A stretch of DNA of 64,000 nt from the NCBI RefSeq assembly GCF_002865645.1, contig NW_020194558.1, positions 2,570,014-2,634,013 of the forward strand. Reading direction: 5' to 3'. Of the stretch, positions 57,801 through 64,000 are shown piece by piece (position 1 is the stretch's first letter; each line of letters starts with the position of its first letter). Below the pieces are notes generated by a model that saw nothing but the letters and a program-made list of their open reading frames with translations, was not told the DNA's origin and did no database searches. The position numbers were made by a program, and so were the translations under genes. The DNA comes from Hyaloscypha bicolor E (taxonomy: Eukaryota > Ascomycota > Leotiomycetes > Helotiales > Hyaloscyphaceae).

Positions 57801-60800
57801 GACGTCACCATGTCCTGGATAGGAGCTCTGCGACAGGAGGCCCAAACAGTAAGAGATACAGGAACGTCTGACAGATGCTCCAAATACGCTCTCTGGGCTG
57901 CGCTCCTTTGCAGAAGAACATTTGCTTTGCATGTTGACGGCAACTCCAATAGTCTTGACCCGCTCGCACTCCGGACATTCCTCGATTGTTCGGTAGCTCT
58001 GCAAGACAATTTGGTCAGTGACCCTGTTGGGCTGAAGGGGGCTCTGGAACGCGCTGTCATCAGGGATGCGAAGATGGCCTCCCGGTTGAGATACATCCTT
58101 CGTCAAACTGTCGAAGACTACCCTGACGCCTTGATAGCCTTCATCTTTACCATATGGCCTAATATTCGAGACGACCCTACGGCGAAGCTGAATCCACCCA
58201 GGTTTCTCCCGGGAGTAGAGAATTGCTGGGTCGAAATCAAAATTCAATTTCCCGCTGTCCATGCAGTACAAATCATTCACGTCCATCTCCTCGAAGGCCA
58301 CTTCCTTGTTATGGGCCAACCTCTAGGAAGCTTGTCAGCAGTTTACCGGGAATCCGTCACCGTCCAGGCACTATTTGGGAGTCAAAGCCTGTTGACGTAT
58401 CCATCGTATTTGACAGACATGTCACATGTCTTGAAGCTCAGCCCCAACGGCCATCAAATACACCTTGGACTTCGCAATGGCAAAGTTCTTGTTCGTGCGA
58501 TGTTTCGGGGTAAATTGCTTGAACTTATCCCGGCCAAAGTCTTCTACAGTACCAGAAGTTTCGATCTTCCATCCTCTTTGATCAACGATTGCGTGCATTG
58601 GCTGGATTTGAAGAGTGGGATTCTTGAAATTCGACATCAATCAAATATCTGGTATGAGAAACTATCAAACTGGAAACTCAATGTGAAGACGAAAACGGCC
58701 CTGCGTCGGACGGTCAGACTGGTCAACCCTCAATCGAGCATCTTCCAAGCCATTGCGAACATCTTCCAAGGATTCGAAGGCCCTCAGCACCTCACTGTTT
58801 TCCAACCAGAATTTCGACCTCTATCTGTAGAACTCAAGCGCCTGGGTCTCTCTTTCACCGTTAATGGAAGAGGCTGGCTTGAATCGCCTCAACTTAAAGC
58901 TGAGATCAACAATAACCGTAAGTAATTTTTCTTTCGTTCTTTTGCTTGCCTGACGCTCCACGCGGGAGTACTGCATGTCACCATATGCCCATAGAACATT
59001 GGTTGTGCGTGAGCACAAACGTTATCCTCGGCACTTACAGTCTCGGCATTTCTCGCACACAGGCTAACTTTAACCGCCTCGCAGAGGACGCTGGAACTTG
59101 GTACGGACTTTCCTCGAAAATTGTTCTTACTGAAGTACTTCGAGATGCGCAGGCAAAGCAGCACATTGTTCCTCCAAATCCTCGTCGAAGTATTGTCGTG
59201 CCGATGGGAACAATGCTCTACGAGCGACATGGACCTCACGTGGAAGTCAAGGTCGACAATGATGGCGCTTATGGCATTTTCACGATCAACAATATTCTTC
59301 AGCGGGTTGACTGTCAAGCTGAGCCACGACTGCTCTACTTGAAAGCTCAATATCATGCTTTCACCTCTTTTGTGATTCCTGATCCTCTTACAGGCCGAAC
59401 AGGAACTGAAGAAGCCTTACACCTCCTACGCTCGGGTATCTGTCAACCATGGTCGCCCCTTACTGAGGGCCAAAATCGAGGATTGATCTGGATATCGAAA
59501 CTCACACCCCGCCGAGAATATTATCCGACACATTTGAAAGTCATGCAGAAGACTTTCTGGGATCCTCATTTGACTACGAATATCCAGCATGACTGCTTCC
59601 GAGCCTTTGTTGATGCTATTCATAAGCGATCGGAGGAACTCGCGATATTCAGTTCCCAGAGCTTTCAAATTCCTCAGCTAGGCCCGACTGGTGAGCGCCA
59701 TTTGACTGAACGCAGCCAACTTCGTCGCCAAGTTTATCAACGACCGAATTCTGGGTTCTTAAAACAGACTCTGGCTGAAAAAAACCTCCCATATCCTGCA
59801 AGACATTTTCAGAAGGCTACTCCGGTTCGAGAGAACGTCCTGGAAATAACTCGACTGGTTCGAAGCTGGTCATCAAGATTCCCGACCACAGAAGACTTGG
59901 CCGGCTTACTTCATGGCCAATCAGTTATTGGAGGGTTCAAGCAAGAATACAATTCTATGCTTCTCAGCGACCTCCTTGATCTGGATCTGTCAATCCACTG
60001 GGGTTCTTTGGTCAATTTTTGTTGCAGCCGTGGATACGAAGATCGATATGAAATGATGTTCGTTTTTGCGGTTATGACATTCAGTCATACCAGCCAGGAA
60101 GAATTGGCCCTCATTAGAGCACTGCTGGCATTCGCGGTCTTTACTGAGCTGAAGAAGGTTGAACAACCAATTTGGCCATCATACAGCAACTTTCAATTCT
60201 CGGAAATTCCCATGCTTGGGCGCCTATTCCCTTTGATCCATCCATTTCTGGTTCCGTATCCAGGAGACGACAGGTCCATTTTAGAAGGCACCGAATTCAA
60301 TATGGGGGTGAGGCAATGGAGGCAACTCGAGAACCAGGAGCGTGTATATATGCAGCAACAAGAGAACGATGGGAAGAGATTCATCAGATTCCTCTTGGAA
60401 CAATGGCCGTGCCAAGAACCCAAACTTGACGACCTTCCAGATTCGCTGTTGATTGATAGTTCGCGAGCCCTCGATGCAGTTCTTCCAGAGTGGTTCCGCT
60501 TGTACCGAAATTCCCAACTTTCCGTTTTCCTCACCGCCGCTCAGAAGGTCCTGGACGCCCATAGTTGCGAACCTCAAATTCCATTGGCCTTTGAAGTTAG
60601 AGAACAGGAGGTATTGCCGACCCGTGTTCGAGGTGGGGATTTTCCGCAACTCTCGGATCTACTCCGAAAAACCTGCAGAGGCAGAGACGAGAATTCAAGC
60701 ATGCCCAAGCCTCGAATGTCCCCAACGAATGTGGACGTCGGCAAAATGGAGACCATAGCTGCAATCGCTGTTGAACAAGTCAACGGAATGTCCCAGAAAA

Positions 60801-63800
60801 ATGAGGACAATAGCACACCTGAGGAAGCGACCGCCGTTGTCCCGACTGAAGCCCTCGAACTCACACAAATTCAAGGTATAGTTGGGCGGCTTATGAAATC
60901 GAAGCAATCAGTACGCCGGCAGTATGGCCAAGATCTCGGCCATAGTCTAGTCGCATTTCGAAGACTGAAAGGTGCTTCGCCAACGCCGAAACTCGAGGTG
61001 CACGAAGCAGCACGCCTCGTTTCACAAATCCCTCAAGCTCAATTGTGTGTTGGTCAGCATCTCAGTTGCCTCCAAGGCAGTTTTGAAGGATCGGAAACTC
61101 CAGAATCGGTTACAAAATGGCTAAAGTACGGTGATCTTTGGCCATGTGTCACTCCAGTGACCCTTCTCGAAACTTTACGTTCTACGACGAGCATTAATTT
61201 CGGTAAAGGCATGAAGGAGAGTCTCACAGGCTACGCACTATCTATCACATCATTGCAGCGCCTGTTGAGGATGGATTCCGCTTACCAGAAACGGAACCTG
61301 CAGCGATTCATGGAAGAGTTTGAGAATGTTGGTCATTCTAACTGGCAACCGTTGGTTCAGACTGATTGGCTTCTCCTCGAAATTGACGCAAATCTGTTAA
61401 TTCGCCCTGGTCAAATCGAAGTTGCAGTGGCGACCATATCCCCGGCTTCTCAATCCAATTCGGTTTTACAGATGGTAGGTATCATCCATTCTATTTTGAT
61501 CACTTTTCAAAGGAACCTGCTCAAGCTTCTGACTGTTTTGAATTCAACGAATCTTATGACCTTGAATTTCCTCTACTTGGTTTACTGCGTACTGAAATAT
61601 GACATTGCTAACTTGCTGACCTTTTAGAACATGGGACAAGGTACGTTTGCGTTTGGAGGCGCCCGAGATGTTGACGGCGGAATTACTAATAGTATCACCA
61701 GGCAAAACCTCGTGCATCATGCCTATGGCTGCGGCTGTTTTGGCAAACGGAAAAAACTTACTAAGGGTTATCGTCCCCAAGCCCCTCCTGCTCCAGACAG
61801 CCCAACTAATGCACTCACGCCTTGGTGGACTACTTGGGCGCAAGATTATCCACATCCCTTTCTCTCGAAAGACTCGCACTGATATGGACGTTTTGGGTAA
61901 GTTCGATGCGATTCACTCAAACATGAGAAAGTCCTCAGGGGTTGTGCTTGCACTGCCAGAGCACATTTTATCGTTCAAGCTCAGTGGGCAACAACAGCTC
62001 TTGGATGGCCGTGTCCAGGAGGCCAAGAGGATGATCCAAATACAACATTGGATGTCGCAGGTCTCTCGCGATGTTATCGACGAAGCAGACTCTATTCTTG
62101 CCATCAGAACACAGCTTATATACCCGTCTGGCACCCAAAAGACTGTGGACGGCCATCCGCAGCGATGGTTGGTAGCGGAAGCATTGCTGAGGCAAGTTCG
62201 TGGACATCTAGATAGTCTGCACCACGAGTTTCCCCATAGCATTGAGGTTGTGCGGAGACCAGATGGTGGCCTGCCATTTGTGTTCTTCCTCCGTAAAGAT
62301 GTCGAGGATAGAATGCTCTCGCTGTTAGTCGACGATATCTATTGGGGACGAACTTCCATACTGCCGGCAGAGATTCCCAAATCTGACCGTGTTCTCATCA
62401 AAGCATTTATCTCGGAACCACGAGTGTCCTCAACACTGGCAAAATCGATTGAATATATGTTTCCAGATAAGCCTGCTCTAAAGCAGGTCACATATCTGCT
62501 GCGCGGCCTGATCGTACATCGAATACTTCTGATGGCTTTGAAGAAGCGCTGGAATGTCCAGTATGGTCTGCACTCTGCGAGAGACCCCATGGCAGTTCCC
62601 TTTACTGCAAAGGGGCAACCATCGGAACAAGCTGAGTGGGGTCATCCTGATGTTGCAATCCTGTTCACATGTCTCGCGTTTTATTACCAAGGTCTAAGCA
62701 GTGAGCAATTGCGACAAACCTTGGAACACGTCTCCAAATCAGACGATCCATCACGGACATACGAGCGTTTTTCACAAGATTCAGATCTTCCAGGTTCGCT
62801 CCGAATGTGGAATGCAATCAACGTAGATGATGATATCCAGCTTCAAGAACTTTGGAGAAAACTTCATGCTAGGGTGGTTGTGATCGACTACTTCTTGAAC
62901 AATCATGTCTTTCCGCGATATGCTCGGCAATTCCACATGAAGCTTCAGGCTTCAGGCTGGGACATCCCGCTATTCTCTGCACAAATTAAAAGCGAATCTA
63001 CTCTCGGAGTTCGATTATCAGCCGAATCAACGGCACTCACAACCGGGTTCAGCGGTACAAATGACTGGAAGAGAATTTTGCCTTTGACCATTTCACAGAA
63101 TGATCTACCAGGACTTTCTCATACCAACGCCGAAGTCTTGTCATATCTCCTGGAGCCCCGAAATCGTGGTTATATACTTGCTGCCGACAACCGTGGAAGG
63201 CATTTATCTGAGGTCGGCCTACTGAATTCAATGAAGATGTGGAAAATTCGAGTCCTTATCGATGCTGGGGCACAAATATTGGAAATGAATAATCGTGATC
63301 TGGTCAAGGCATGGCTGGATATCGACACAGAGGCTCCTGCGGCCGTTTACTTTGGTGACGACAACAGAACTCTTGTGTACTATCGACAAGGGTACTCGAT
63401 ACCTCTTTTGGCGTCAACTTTCGCAGACGATTTGAGCGAGTGTTTAGTGTACCTAGATGAGGCCCACACTCGCGGCACCGACCTGAAGTTGCCTCCCAGA
63501 GCCATTGGAGCACTTACTCTAGGACTTGGTCAGACGAAGGACCACACTGTACAAGGTTGGTTCTCCATCATAGTGTGGTCTTCCCAAACTCAAGTGCCTG
63601 ACTATTCATAGCTGCTATGCGACTACGACAGCTAGGCACAACCCAATCCGTTTTGTTCTTCGCACCTCCAGAAGTCCATCAAAGTATTCTTGATCTGGTT
63701 AAGAAGACTGAGCACGATACAATTACTTCGCACGAAGTTATTTGCTGGCTTCTTGATCAAACCTGTAATGGCATTGAACAACTCTTGCCGCTGTACTATT

Positions 63801-64000
63801 CACAAGGCATGGACTTTTGTCGCCGAACCCAGGCCGGGTTAGACAATTCCGACTTTCTTGTTAATACCGAGCAACGCGACGCATACCTTGGTTCGCTGAG
63901 GCAAATCGAGCAGCAATCTCTGGCGCAGCTCTACGGAGTAAGTGCTAAGAAGAAGCCCCCTAGAGCTCTAACTTCGACATCGCCACAAATTCTACCTTTC
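54818..64000 (+). CDS. Giant DUF6606/DUF3638/DUF3645-type NTPase-like protein (3' partial)
   Basis: Exons in the window: 54818-55161, 55253-58917, 59085-61474, 61628-61640, 61702-63555 and 63612 onward past the end; about 2885 residues are visible. The N-terminus (NHLVLPPRLPERQDAKLAQI) is DUF6606, continuing with RVRDDVCWSEGAHKPWRRCP. A Cys pair (HCSKCYLERSA) near residue 650 and DAGTWYGLSSKIVL follow. The DUF3638 core has Walker A NMGQGKTSCIMPM (about 2134-2146), VIVPKPL, LALPEHILSF, and DEAD in RDVIDEADSIL (about 2264). A later LDEAHTRGTDLKLPP (about 2723) is a second DEAH-like box, then AAMRLRQLGTTQSVLFFAPP. The order resembles SF2 helicase-type ATPases; databases often label the family 'ubiquitinyl hydrolase', but no supporting active site was seen. 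The fourth exon is only 13 nt. Biological role unknown. Confidence 0.85.

Noticed and set aside
1..64000. CRISPR arrays, bacterial operons or terminators
   Set aside because: Nothing of this kind was seen, and the sequence is eukaryotic with spliceosomal introns.

Overview
The window is nuclear DNA of a filamentous ascomycete. Most genes carry short GT-AG introns (about 44-70 bp) with CTAAC/CTGAC-like branch sites, intergenic spaces are compact, and the gene set is typically fungal: BTA1 betaine-lipid synthase, MDM12, DUF1479, CBM1-GH5 cellulase, ankyrin-CorA and 2EXR proteins. I infer Pezizomycotina, probably Leotiomycetes; no ribosomal RNA or other decisive marker is present. Many genes are split, so I rebuilt exon chains by reading-frame continuity and family conservation.

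Layout. 0-10.5 kb: end of a UTP17/NAN1-like WD40 gene, a 2OG-Fe(II) oxygenase, a tiny three-exon zinc-finger gene, a helix-hairpin-helix/AT-hook protein, a DUF1479 dioxygenase-like protein and a 13-exon secreted endoglucanase with three CBM1 modules. 10.5-20 kb: a decayed frame, NPR2 (GATOR1/SEACIT), an EFM2-like methyltransferase, another relic and a long disordered protein with a small N-terminal helix-turn-helix-like region. 20-29.2 kb: BTA1, NOC2, VPS28 and MDM12. 29.2-39.2 kb is almost gene-free, with one small conserved gene at 36.1 kb behind a long pyrimidine-rich leader. 39.2-49 kb: an ankyrin-CorA gene with two near-duplicate introns, a possible broken small secreted protein, a hypothetical gene between inverted diverged repeats, and a type II membrane M28 peptidase. 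49.5-64 kb: an MFS transporter, a 2EXR protein and a giant DUF6606/DUF3638-type gene running off the right edge.

Most genes are unrelated housekeeping units (ribosome biogenesis, ESCRT-I, ERMES, TORC1 control, lipid synthesis), with no biosynthetic cluster. The most notable signals are: (i) two homologous introns in one gene, which look like introner-like elements; (ii) a 13-nt microexon carrying most of the Walker A loop of the giant NTPase-like protein; (iii) three CBM1 modules each opened by an intron at the same codon and phase; (iv) inverted repeats around a hypothetical gene; and (v) the long gene-free stretch upstream of the small 36.1-kb gene.
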